This document shows positions 52,946 to 60,767 of a DNA stretch of 64,000 nt, one piece after another (the first letter of the stretch is position 1; every line of letters starts with the position of its first letter). Origin of the DNA: Streptomyces sp. TRM49041. GTDB taxonomy: Bacteria > Actinomycetota > Actinomycetes > Streptomycetales > Streptomycetaceae. The notes below the pieces were generated by a model. The model was not told the origin of the DNA, searched no databases, and saw nothing but the letters and a program-made list of their open reading frames with translations. The position numbers were made by a program, and so were the translations under genes. The DNA lies in NCBI RefSeq assembly GCF_008271805.1, contig NZ_VSRY01000133.1:1-64000 (forward strand), given 5' to 3'.

Positions 52946-53248
52946 TCAGCGGGCCGGTGTCGACCAGCCGTAGGGGGCCTCCTCCTCGCGTTCGCCGGTC
53001 ATCCCCGCGCCCGCCTCGCCGATGTCCTTGTACGCGAGCCTCATCAACTGCCGGGCCAGGTCGCTCATCGCCCGGCTGGCGGCCAACTCGTCGCCGATCA
53101 GAGGGACGTCGTCGTCCTCCGGATTGCGCCGCGCTGTGCCGTGGCCGGTGATGGTCGACTTGCCGGTGTCCAGGACGGCACGCGCCTCGGTGGTGCCCTC
53201 GTCCTCCAGCAGATCCATGTTGATCTTCCATGCCAGCGTCCGGGTCAT
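52946..53248 (-). CDS. DUF1876 protein
   Basis: The 100-residue product reads MTRTLAWKINMDLLEDEGTTEARAVLDTGKSTITGHGTARRNPEDDDVPLIGDELAASRAMSDLARQLMRLA, which is DUF1876, an actinobacterial family with a dsRBD-like fold often found near Usp genes. A GAGGAGG ribosome site precedes it. The 208 bases downstream (52738-52945) contain short direct repeats such as CAGTCGGCTC and no gene. Confidence 0.87.
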   Translation of the reverse strand: MTRTLAWKINMDLLEDEGTTEARAVLDTGKSTITGHGTARRNPEDDDVPLIGDELAASRAMSDLARQLMRLAYKDIGEAGAGMTGEREEEAPYGWSTPAR

Positions 53249-53410
53249 GATGTGCCTCCTCGACGCGTCGGACGGCGGTGGACCGATGCGGCACCGGTCC
53301 TGACTACAGGATCCACCCGGTACCCCCGGTTGGACGAGCCGAGTCCGGTCCCTGCCGCGTGCGCCGCACGGCCCGTGTCCGCCCGGGCTGGACGGGCGGG
53401 GCGGGACGGG

Positions 53411-53440
53411 GTCGGCCGGGGTCGGCCGGGGTCGGCCGGG
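53411..53440. repeat. Three tandem copies of a 10-bp unit
   Basis: GTCGGCCGGG is repeated three times without interruption in the divergent gap (53249-53562) between the DUF1876 gene and the Usp gene, 37 bases before box 6. Confidence 0.8.
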
Positions 53441-53476
53441 TGGCCGCCGGTTTGGGGCCGGACGGGCGGGGAAGTC

Positions 53477-53490
53477 GGGCCTCCCGGCCC
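53477..53490. promoter_or_regulatory. Stress-regulon box 6
   Basis: GGGCCTCCCGGCCC lies 72 bases before the Usp start. A hexamer CATGCT (53514-53519) is placed like a -10, putting the box centre near -42.5. The divergent DUF1876 gene may share it. Confidence 0.58.
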
Positions 53491-53562
53491 TCCGTCGGCG
53501 CCGGGCGCCCGTCCATGCTGGGACGCAGGACCCCGCGAATCCCGACGTACGGAGGAATTCCC

Positions 53563-54465
53563 ATGGCGCACGCCCCGACGACCCGCACGATCGCAGCAGG
53601 AGTGGACGGCTCCCCTGAGAGCCTGGCCGCGGCCGACTGGGCGGCCCGGGAGGCCGGGCTCCGCACGCTCCCCCTGCGTCTCGTCCACGCCTGGCTCTGG
53701 CAGCCCTTGGACGTGCCGCTCGCCCAGGACCGGGAGGCGGAGGAGCGGCGGGCGCAGGGCGTTCTGGACGAGGCCGTGGCGGAACTCCGCAGTCGGCACC
53801 CGGAGGTGGAGGTGACAGCCGAGGTGGTGTCGGACACCCCGGTCCCAGCGCTGCTGGCGGCCGCCGACGGGGCGGAGATGCTCGTGATCGGCTCGCGCGG
53901 GCACGGCGCGCTCGTCGGATTCCTGCTCGGCTCGTACGGGCAGCAGGTGATCGCCGCCGCGACCCGTCCGGTGGTGTCGGTGCGCGCCCCCCAGGAGGCC
54001 GCCCCGAAGGAGGCCGGCCCGGCAGCGGGCGGGGGAGAGATCGTCGTCGGGCAGCAGGGCGGCAGGGACGAGAGCGCCGCGGTGCTGGAGTTCGCGTTCA
54101 GGACGGCGGCGGCCCGGGGCGTGGGAGTCCGTGCGGTACGGGCCTGGAGCCTGCCGCCGCTGTACGCGTACAGCCCGGGGTCGCTGCGGCTGGCCGACGA
54201 GGCGGGCGGTCTCGAGCCGTACGAGCGCAAGGCCCTGGCGGAGGCGCTGGCGCCCTGGCGGGAGCGGTACCCGGACGTGCCGGTGACCGAGCACGTCGAG
54301 ATCGGGAGCGGCGGCCAGGTGCTGCTCTCGGTGGCCGGCGGGGCGGGGCTGATGGTGGTGGGCCGCCGGGTGCGGCACGCGCCGCTGGGGCCGCGCATCG
54401 GGTCGGTGGCGCACGCGGTCCTGCACCACGCGCCGTGCCCGGTCGCGGTGGTCCCCCACGAGTGA
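53563..54465 (+). CDS. Universal stress protein, two tandem Usp domains
   Basis: The 300-residue protein starts six bases after GGAGGAA. Domain 1 has IAAGVDGSPESLAAADWAAREAGLR and LVIGSRGHGALVGFLLGSYGQQVIAAATRPVVSV; domain 2 has IVVGQQGGRDESAAVLEFAFRTAAARG and MVVGRRVRHAPLGPRIGSVAHAVLHHAPCPVAVVPHE. Its last codons and stop are duplicated by a 22-bp tandem repeat at 54457-54497. Confidence 0.92.
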   Translation: MAHAPTTRTIAAGVDGSPESLAAADWAAREAGLRTLPLRLVHAWLWQPLDVPLAQDREAEERRAQGVLDEAVAELRSRHPEVEVTAEVVSDTPVPALLAAADGAEMLVIGSRGHGALVGFLLGSYGQQVIAAATRPVVSVRAPQEAAPKEAGPAAGGGEIVVGQQGGRDESAAVLEFAFRTAAARGVGVRAVRAWSLPPLYAYSPGSLRLADEAGGLEPYERKALAEALAPWRERYPDVPVTEHVEIGSGGQVLLSVAGGAGLMVVGRRVRHAPLGPRIGSVAHAVLHHAPCPVAVVPHE

Positions 54466-54487
54466 ACCCGGGCTCGGGCACGAGTGA

Positions 54488-54511
54488 ACCCGGGCTCCGG
54501 TGAGCCCGGGT
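54488..54511. terminator. Hairpin terminator after the Usp gene
   Basis: ACCCGGGCTC pairs perfectly with GAGCCCGGGT around CGGT. It lies between the convergent Usp and response-regulator genes and uses part of the duplicated 22-bp segment. Confidence 0.8.
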
Positions 54512-54521
54512 GGTCGACGGA

Positions 54522-54560
54522 CGGGCCGTCAGCGCGGGCCGTCAGCGCGGGCCGTCAGCG
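54522..54560. repeat. Three tandem copies of a 13-bp unit overlapping the response-regulator 3' end
   Basis: CGGGCCGTCAGCG is repeated three times. Read leftward each copy contains TGA, and the stop of the response regulator (54555-54557) is in the third copy, so slippage would leave a stop nearby. Confidence 0.85.
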
Positions 54561-55262
54561 CGGGCGGCCCCCGTCGTGCGGCGGCCGTCCGGAGAGCGCC
54601 TGGGTGGCGATGACGGCGGCCTGCACCCGGCGTTCCACGCCCAGTTTGGCCAGCAGCCGGGAGATGTTGTTCTTGACGGTCTTCTCGGCGAGGTAGAGCC
54701 GCTTGCCGATCTCACGGTTGGTCAGCCCCTCCCCCACCAGGGCGAGGATCTCCCGTTCGCGCTCGGTGAGCCCCGGCAGGCCCTGCGCCTCCTCCTCCTG
54801 CGGGGTGCCGCCGCGCAGCCGGGCCATGACCCGGGCCGTGGCGCCGGGGTCGAGCATGGACTGGCCGGAGGCCACGGTACGGACGGCGTTCACCAGGTCC
54901 GTGCCGGTGATCTGCTTGAGGACGTAGCCGGAGGCACCCGCCATGATCGCGTCGAGGAGCGCCTCCTCGTCGTCGAAGGAGGTGAGCATCAGGCAGGCCA
55001 GGTCCGGCATGCGGGAGCGCAGCTCACGGCAGACACTCACACCGTCGCCGTCCGGCAGCCGCACGTCGAGCACGGCCACGTCGGGCCGGAGCGCGGGCAC
55101 GCGTACGAGCGCCTGTTCGGCGGTGGCTGCCTCACCGACCACGGTCAGGTCGGATTCGTCGTTCAGCAGGTCGTGGACGCCACGACGTACCACCTCGTGG
55201 TCGTCGAGAAGGAAGACCCGGACGGGTGCCTTCGTGCCCTGGCCGGTGCTGCTGTCCGTCAT
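54555..55262 (-). CDS. NarL/FixJ-family response regulator, DosR/OsdR-like
   Basis: The 235-residue protein has a receiver domain ([19 protein letters not shown] with the acidic pair; [13 protein letters not shown] with the phosphorylated Asp; GYVLKQ with the conserved Lys) at about 15-130. A LuxR-type helix-turn-helix follows at about 165-222 ([43 protein letters not shown]). A GAF histidine kinase is encoded nearby in the same direction. It is the best candidate for binding the GGGCC-N4-GGYCC boxes. Its start region has no strong ribosome site; upstream ATGs exist. Confidence 0.9.
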   Translation of the reverse strand: MTDSSTGQGTKAPVRVFLLDDHEVVRRGVHDLLNDESDLTVVGEAATAEQALVRVPALRPDVAVLDVRLPDGDGVSVCRELRSRMPDLACLMLTSFDDEEALLDAIMAGASGYVLKQITGTDLVNAVRTVASGQSMLDPGATARVMARLRGGTPQEEEAQGLPGLTEREREILALVGEGLTNREIGKRLYLAEKTVKNNISRLLAKLGVERRVQAAVIATQALSGRPPHDGGRPR

Positions 55263-55330
55263 GTCGCATTCATTCCCGTCATTCGGCATGTACCACTCGC
55301 CATCCTCACCCCGGACGGCACTGTCCACCA

Positions 55331-55344
55331 GGGCCGTATGGCCC
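55331..55344. promoter_or_regulatory. Stress-regulon box 7
   Basis: GGGCCGTATGGCCC has perfect five-base arms, extended to AGGGCC/GGCCCT. It lies midway between the divergent response-regulator start (69 bases) and the PNPOx start (63 bases). A GACGCT hexamer at 55369-55374 puts the box centre near -43.5 for the rightward gene. Confidence 0.62.
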
Positions 55345-55406
55345 TGTCACGGGGACAGGCGCGGGGGAGACGCTGGATGTCCGACCGAGCAGAGGGATGA
55401 ACGAGC

Positions 55407-55910
55407 ATGAAGGACCAGGCCGTGCGCCGACCGGTGGGCGGCGACCGCGACGCCGTGGCTCCCCGCCGCCTGCGGCAGCTGAGCCGTGGCGAGGCACTGC
55501 GCCTGCTCCGCTCCGTGTCGCTGGGCCGGATCGTCTTCACCCAGCAGGCGCTGCCCGCGATCCGGCCGGTCAACCACGTCATGGACGGCGAGGACATCGT
55601 CGTACGGCTGCACGACAGCGCCACTCTGGCCTCGATCGCGGCGCCCGAGGGTACGCCCGGCATCGTCGTGGCGTACGAGGCGGACGTCATCGACCAGGAC
55701 ACCCATCTGGGGTGGAGCGTGGTGGTCACCGGGTATGCCGGGCTGGTCCGCGACCCGGCCGAGCTGCGGCGGTACGAGACGATGCTGCGGCCCTGGGTGA
55801 CGCAGATGTCGATGAACCACGCGCTGCGCATCCGGCCCGATCTGGTCACCGGCTTCCAGCTGGTGGCCGCCGACCCTCAGGCCCCGTCAGCCGCGTCCGC
55901 CACGGAGTGA
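55407..55910 (+). CDS. PNPOx-like flavin-binding protein
   Basis: The 167-residue protein has the split-barrel pattern LSRGEALRLLRSVSLGRIVFTQQALPAIRPVNHVMDGEDIVVRLHDSATLAS and IVVAYEADVIDQDTHLGWSVVVTGYAGLVRDPAELRRYE. It matches pyridoxamine 5'-phosphate oxidase-like proteins that bind FMN or F420. It resembles the C-terminal domain of the 50477 protein. It is convergent with the kinase gene. Confidence 0.88.
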   Translation: MKDQAVRRPVGGDRDAVAPRRLRQLSRGEALRLLRSVSLGRIVFTQQALPAIRPVNHVMDGEDIVVRLHDSATLASIAAPEGTPGIVVAYEADVIDQDTHLGWSVVVTGYAGLVRDPAELRRYETMLRPWVTQMSMNHALRIRPDLVTGFQLVAADPQAPSAASATE

Positions 55911-55936
55911 CGGCCGGCGCACCTCGCGGCGCCCCC

Positions 55937-57628
55937 TCAGAGCGTCGCGTTCAGCGGAGCGCGCCACACGATCTGCGTGCCGCCCTCGGGCGGTGCGCCG
56001 ATGTCCAGGCCCCCGCCGACGCTCCGCGCGCGCTCCTCGAGGTTGCGCAGTCCGCTGCGGCGGCCGCCCTCCGGGATACCGCGGCCGTTGTCCTTCACGG
56101 CGAGTACGACCTCCGAGGGCGTGGCCTGCAGGGACACCTCCACGCGTGTGGCGTGGGCGTGCCGGGCGGCGTTGCTGAGCAGCTCGGTGAGGGCGGCCAC
56201 CACATGGTCGGCGACGGTCGGGGGCACGTCGGTGTCGAGCAGGCCCTCCATGCTGAGCCGGGGCGGATGGCCCAGGGTGCCGGCGGCCTCGCCGACGGCG
56301 CGGGCGACGCGGGCACGGAGGCTCGGTCCGGTGTCCTCGGCGCGGCTGCGCAGCCCGAAGATGGTCGAACGGATGATCTTGATGGTTTCGTCGAGGTCGG
56401 CGACGGCCCGGGAGACGCGCTCGGCCGCGCCCGCGTGCTCGACGAGGCGGGCGGCGCTCTGGAGGGTCATGCCGGTGGCGAAGAGGCGCTGGATGGCCAG
56501 GTCGTGGAGGTCGCGGGCGATACGGTCGCGGTCCTCCAGCAGGGCGAGCTGCTCGGCGTCGCGCCGCCGCTCGGCCAGCTCCAGGGCGACCGCGGCCTGC
56601 CCGGCGAAGGCGAGGAGCGGGTCCAGTTCGCCGTCGGTGAAGACGGGTTCGCCCTCGGCGCGGGCCAGGAGGAGGACGCCGCGGGTGCCCTCGGCGCCGG
56701 TGCCGAGGGGGACGGCCGCGGCGGGCCCGAGGCCGTCGAAGCGGCGGGGGCCCGCGTCGTAGCGGTCGTCCTTGGGCAGGTCGGCCGTCGTGACCGGGGT
56801 GCCCTGGGTGTAGGCGGCACCGGAGAGGGTGCCCTCGACGGGGACGACGAGGCCCTGGCGCATCTCCCCCTCACCGCCGATGGCCAGCTCGACGACCAGG
56901 TCGTCGGAGCCGGGTACCGGGACGGAGACGTCGGCGAGCCGGGCGCCGGTGATGTCCTGCGCGCGGCGGGCGATCAGTTCGAGGACGTCGAGGCGGGAGC
57001 TGCCGGACAGCAGGCTGCGGGTGATCTCGGCGTTGGCCGCCAGCCAGCGCTGCTGGCGCTGGGAGGACTCGTACAGGCGAGCGTTGTCGATGGCCACACC
57101 CGCGGCGACCGACAGGGTGGTGATGACGCCCTCGTCCTCGGCGTCGAAGTCCAGCCCGCCGCGCTTGTCGGTGAGGTAGAGATTGCCGAACACCTCGTCA
57201 CGGACACGGATGGGCACGCCGAGGAAGGTCCGCATCGGCGGGTGGTGGGCCGGGAAGCCGTACGACGAGGGGTGGGAGTGGATCTCGCCTATCCGGAGCG
57301 GCTCGGGGCGCCGGATGATCTCGCCGAGCAGGCCGTGCCCCTCCGGCGGGGGGCCGATCCGGGCGACCTCCTCGTCGCTCAGCCCCACGGTGATGAACCG
57401 GGACAGGGTGCGCCCGTCCGGGCCGATCACCCCGAGGGCCCCGTACTGGGCGTCCACCAGCAGCGCGGCCGCCTCGACGATACGCCGCAGCACCTGCGTG
57501 AGATCCAGCTCGCGGCCCACGGAGACGACCGCCTCCAGCAGGCTGTGCACACGGTCGCGGGTGCCACGGGCCGCGTCGATGCGCGCCTGCAGCTCCTCCA
57601 GCAGCTCATCGAGCCGCATCTGAGGCAT
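55937..57628 (-). CDS. GAF-GAF sensor histidine kinase, DosS/OsdK-like
   Basis: The 563-residue protein has a GAF domain at about 30-185 and a second at about 215-350. A HisKA_3 domain carries the phosphorylated His in DRIARDLHDLAIQRLFATGMTLQ (His375), and an HATPase domain follows (LSNAARHAHATRVEV; DNGRGIPEGG; GLRNLEERARSVGG). The first GAF contains GFPAHHPPMRTFLGVPIRVRDEVFGNLYLTDK. In mycobacterial DosS a histidine of this HPPM motif holds the haem, so O2, CO or NO sensing is likely here. It has no membrane span. Confidence 0.92.
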   Translation of the reverse strand: MPQMRLDELLEELQARIDAARGTRDRVHSLLEAVVSVGRELDLTQVLRRIVEAAALLVDAQYGALGVIGPDGRTLSRFITVGLSDEEVARIGPPPEGHGLLGEIIRRPEPLRIGEIHSHPSSYGFPAHHPPMRTFLGVPIRVRDEVFGNLYLTDKRGGLDFDAEDEGVITTLSVAAGVAIDNARLYESSQRQQRWLAANAEITRSLLSGSSRLDVLELIARRAQDITGARLADVSVPVPGSDDLVVELAIGGEGEMRQGLVVPVEGTLSGAAYTQGTPVTTADLPKDDRYDAGPRRFDGLGPAAAVPLGTGAEGTRGVLLLARAEGEPVFTDGELDPLLAFAGQAAVALELAERRRDAEQLALLEDRDRIARDLHDLAIQRLFATGMTLQSAARLVEHAGAAERVSRAVADLDETIKIIRSTIFGLRSRAEDTGPSLRARVARAVGEAAGTLGHPPRLSMEGLLDTDVPPTVADHVVAALTELLSNAARHAHATRVEVSLQATPSEVVLAVKDNGRGIPEGGRRSGLRNLEERARSVGGGLDIGAPPEGGTQIVWRAPLNATL

Positions 57629-57715
57629 CCTCGACAACGGCTCCTCTGCACCCACCGGTCCTCCTCCGCGCTGTTCCGCAGCCAGCGTATCGGGGGCCGG
57701 TCGGGCGGCGGGAGC

Positions 57716-57730
57716 GGGACGGCCGGTCCC
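57716..57730. promoter_or_regulatory. Stress-regulon box 8 (5-bp spacer variant)
   Basis: GGGACGGCCGGTCCC lies between the divergent kinase and ppdK genes. A GACGCT hexamer at 57755-57760 puts the centre near -44 for ppdK, the same geometry as boxes 1, 6 and 7. Confidence 0.52.
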
Positions 57731-57850
57731 TGCCCGTCGGTCCGGTCCGGGCGGGACGCTGGGGGTGCCCGGGCGCCGTTCCGGGTGTCGCGGTGGCACG
57801 CTGGTCGTGGTGGTACCGCCGGCCGGCCGATCCCTGGAGGATGCACTGCC

Positions 57851-60562
57851 ATGGACCGCTACGTGTACGACTTCGCCGAGGGTGGCCGGGACCGGGCCGA
57901 CCTGCTCGGCGGCAAGGGCGCGAATCTGGCCGAGATGGTACGGATGGGTCTGCCCGTGCCGCCCGGGTTCACCGTCACCACCGAGGCGTGCCGGGTCTTC
58001 CTCGCGACCGGTGCCCCGCCTCCGGAGCTCGACCAGGAGATCGCCGAGCACCTGGAGCGACTGGAGCGAGCGGCCGGACGGCGGCTCGGTCAGGTGGACG
58101 ACCCGCTGCTGCTCTCCGTGCGCTCGGGGGCCCGGTTCTCCATGCCCGGCATGATGGAGACGATCCTGGACATCGGGCTGAACGACTACGCCGTGCTGGG
58201 CCTGGCCAAGACCCCGGCGCGGGAGCGGTTCGCCTGGGACTCCTACCGTCGCCTCGTCCAGATGTTCGGTACCACGGTGATGGGTGTGGACGGCGCGCTC
58301 TTCGAGGACGTCCTCACCCGGATCGAGCACCAGCACCATGTCGTCGACGACGCCCATCTCGACACCTGCGACCTGATCCGGATCGTCGAGACGTACAAGG
58401 ACATCATCAGGGAGCGGACGGGCGAGGATTTCCCGCAGGACCCGCACGAGCAGCTGCGACGGGCGGTGCTGGCGGTCTTCGGGTCGTGGAACGCGGAGCG
58501 CGCCCGCGTCTACCGGCGCCGCGAGCACATCCCGGACGATCTGGGCACCGCCGTGAACATCCAGACCATGGTGTTCGGCAACCGGGGCGCCGACTCGGGC
58601 AGCGGCGTCGCCTTCACCCGCGACCCGGCCACCGGCAGGCCGGGCGTGTACGGCGACTACCTGCCCGACGCGCAGGGCGAGGACGTCGTCTCCGGCACCC
58701 GGGACGCGGTGCCGCTACAGGAGCTGGAGCGGCTCGACCCGGCCTCGTACGAGAAGCTGTGCGGGCATCTGCAGCGGCTGGAGGAGCACTACCGGGACCT
58801 GTGCGACATCGAGTTCACGATCGAGCAGGGCAGGCTGTGGATGCTCCAGACGCGGGTCGGCAAGCGCACCGCCCAGGCCGCGTTCGGGATCGCCGGGCAG
58901 CTCGTCGACGAGGGCCTCATCTCCCTGGACGAGGCGCTGGAGCGGGTGAGCGGCGAGGGGCTGGCGCGGCTGATGTTCCCGAGTTTCGACACGTCGGACG
59001 CCGAAGAGCCGCTGACGCGCGGGGTGCCCGCCTCGCCGGGGGCGGCCGTGGGCGCGGCGGTGTTCGACTCGGCGGAGGCCGGCCGGCGCGCCGCGGCGGG
59101 TGAGCGGGTGGTGCTGGTGCGGCCGGAGACCACGCCGGACGACCTGCCGGGCATGGTCGCCGCGCAGGCCGTGCTGACCAGCCGGGGCGGCAAGACCAGC
59201 CACGCGGCCGTGGTGGCGCGCGGTATGGGCAAGGTCTGCGTGTGCGGCGCCGAGGGACTCGTGGTGGACCCGCGCGGACGCCGCTGCACCGCGGGCGGGG
59301 TCACCGTCGAGGAGGGCACGGTGCTGTCCGTGGACGGCACCGAGGGGCGGGTGTACCTGGGTGAGGTGCCGCTGGTCGACTCGGTGGTGATGCGGTACTT
59401 CGAGGGCGGCGGCCGGCTGCCGGAGGAGGCCGGCGAGGAGGATGTGGAGCAGGTCGTACGGGACGTGCACCGGCTCATGGAACGGGCCGACGCGGTACGG
59501 CGGCTGGAGGTGCGGGCGAACGCGGACACGCCGGAGGACGCGGCGCGGGCCCGCCGGTTCGGCGCGCGGGGTATCGGGCTGTGCCGGACGGAGCACATGT
59601 TCCTCGGCGAGCGGCGCGGTTACGTGGAGACGATGATCCTCGCGGCGGGCGACGCCGAGCGCGAGGCGGCTCTGGCGGAGCTGCTGCCGCTCCAGCGGCG
59701 GGACTTCGTGGGGATCCTGGAGGCGATGGACGGGCTGCCGGTGACGATCCGGCTGCTGGACCCGCCGCTGCACGAGTTCCTCCCGGACGCCGTGGAGCTG
59801 GCCGTGCGGGTTGCGCGCGAGGAGGCCGTCGGGCGGGAGCCGGACGCGCGGGACACCGCGCTGCTGGCGGCGGTCACGCGGATGCACGAGGAGAACCCGA
59901 TGCTGGGGCTGCGCGGTGTGCGTCTGGGCCTCGTGGTGCCCGGTCTGGTGGCCATGCAGGTGAGGGCGGTGGCGGAGGCCGTCGTGGAGCGGGTGCGGGC
60001 CGGGGGCTCCCCACGCGCGCAGATCATGGTGCCGCTCGTGGGCGCGGCGGCGGAGCTGCATCTCGTACGGGACGAGGTGGAGCGGGTGCTGGCCCAGGTG
60101 TCGGAGGAGAGCGGCGTCGCCGTGGACTGCCCGGTGGGCACGATGATCGAGCTTCCCAGGGCGGCGCTGACGGCGGGGCGGATCGCGCGGGACGCGGACT
60201 TCTTCTCGTTCGGCACCAACGACCTGACGCAGACGACGTGGGGGTTCTCGCGGGACGACGTGGAGGCGGCCTTCTTCCCGGCGTATCTGGAGAAGGGCGT
60301 CTTCGAGACGTCGCCGTTCGAGACGATCGACCGGGACGGCGTGGGGCGGCTGGTGGAGCTGGCCGTCGCCGAGGGCCGGGCGGCACGCCCGGACCTGGAG
60401 GTCGGGGTGTGCGGGGAGCACGGCGGCGACCCGGAGTCGGTGCGCTTCTTCCACGGGGCCGGACTCGACTATGTGTCGTGCTCGCCGTTCCGGTTGCCGG
60501 TGGCGCGGCTGGAGGCGGGGCGGGCGGCACTGCGCGGGGTCTCGGGCAGCGACACCCGCTGA
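57851..60562 (+). CDS. ppdK: Pyruvate, phosphate dikinase
   Basis: The 903-residue protein starts MDRYVYDFAEGGRDRADLLGGKGANLAEMVRMGLPVPPGFTVTTEAC behind GGAGGA. The N-terminal ATP-grasp part includes SVRSGARFSMPGMMETILDIGLND. The swivelling domain has the phospho-His motif LTSRGGKTSHAAVVARGMGKVCVCG (His about 451). The C-terminal barrel includes RTEHMF, MIELPRAAL, FFSFGTNDLTQTTWGFSRDD and the catalytic Cys in VGVCGEHGGDP (about 853). It interconverts pyruvate, ATP and phosphate with PEP, AMP and PPi. In low-energy or hypoxic conditions it can run towards ATP. Confidence 0.95.
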   Translation: MDRYVYDFAEGGRDRADLLGGKGANLAEMVRMGLPVPPGFTVTTEACRVFLATGAPPPELDQEIAEHLERLERAAGRRLGQVDDPLLLSVRSGARFSMPGMMETILDIGLNDYAVLGLAKTPARERFAWDSYRRLVQMFGTTVMGVDGALFEDVLTRIEHQHHVVDDAHLDTCDLIRIVETYKDIIRERTGEDFPQDPHEQLRRAVLAVFGSWNAERARVYRRREHIPDDLGTAVNIQTMVFGNRGADSGSGVAFTRDPATGRPGVYGDYLPDAQGEDVVSGTRDAVPLQELERLDPASYEKLCGHLQRLEEHYRDLCDIEFTIEQGRLWMLQTRVGKRTAQAAFGIAGQLVDEGLISLDEALERVSGEGLARLMFPSFDTSDAEEPLTRGVPASPGAAVGAAVFDSAEAGRRAAAGERVVLVRPETTPDDLPGMVAAQAVLTSRGGKTSHAAVVARGMGKVCVCGAEGLVVDPRGRRCTAGGVTVEEGTVLSVDGTEGRVYLGEVPLVDSVVMRYFEGGGRLPEEAGEEDVEQVVRDVHRLMERADAVRRLEVRANADTPEDAARARRFGARGIGLCRTEHMFLGERRGYVETMILAAGDAEREAALAELLPLQRRDFVGILEAMDGLPVTIRLLDPPLHEFLPDAVELAVRVAREEAVGREPDARDTALLAAVTRMHEENPMLGLRGVRLGLVVPGLVAMQVRAVAEAVVERVRAGGSPRAQIMVPLVGAAAELHLVRDEVERVLAQVSEESGVAVDCPVGTMIELPRAALTAGRIARDADFFSFGTNDLTQTTWGFSRDDVEAAFFPAYLEKGVFETSPFETIDRDGVGRLVELAVAEGRAARPDLEVGVCGEHGGDPESVRFFHGAGLDYVSCSPFRLPVARLEAGRAALRGVSGSDTR

Positions 60563-60648
60563 CGGGCGTGGCACACCCGGCGGCCGCGCGGCAGGGCCGG
60601 CGGCCCCGGGTCCGACGGAGGATCGGAGGGCCGGGCGTCCTCGGTCCA

Positions 60649-60662
60649 GGGACCTTCGGCCC
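60649..60662 (+). promoter_or_regulatory. Stress-regulon box 9
   Basis: GGGACCTTCGGCCC lies 105 bases before the flavohaemoprotein start. It abuts a hairpin at 60662-60687. Confidence 0.45.
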
Positions 60663-60687
60663 CGATCCGCCTCATCCGGCGGATCGG
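60662..60687 (+). terminator. Hairpin between ppdK and hmp
   Basis: CCGATCCGCC pairs perfectly with GGCGGATCGG around TCATCC, 100 bases after the ppdK stop. It probably ends the ppdK transcript. Confidence 0.55.
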
Positions 60688-60709
60688 CCAACATTTGGCT
60701 GATAGACAG

Positions 60710-60763
60710 AAGAAGCCTGCGTATCCGCAGTGTTCAGTACCAACTGCCTCGGCTTCTTAGGAG
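60710..60763 (+). promoter_or_regulatory. Leader stem reaching the hmp ribosome site
   Basis: AAGAAGCC (60710-60717) is complementary to GGCTTCTT (60751-60758), which directly abuts the ribosome site AGGAG (60759-60763) ahead of the ATG at 60768. Pairing could affect ribosome access. Confidence 0.4.
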
Positions 60764-60767
60764 TCTC

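Noticed and set aside
53411..53440. Possible CRISPR or regulatory repeat
   Set aside because: The three units are contiguous 10-mers without spacers, and no cas gene is present. It is a simple tandem repeat.
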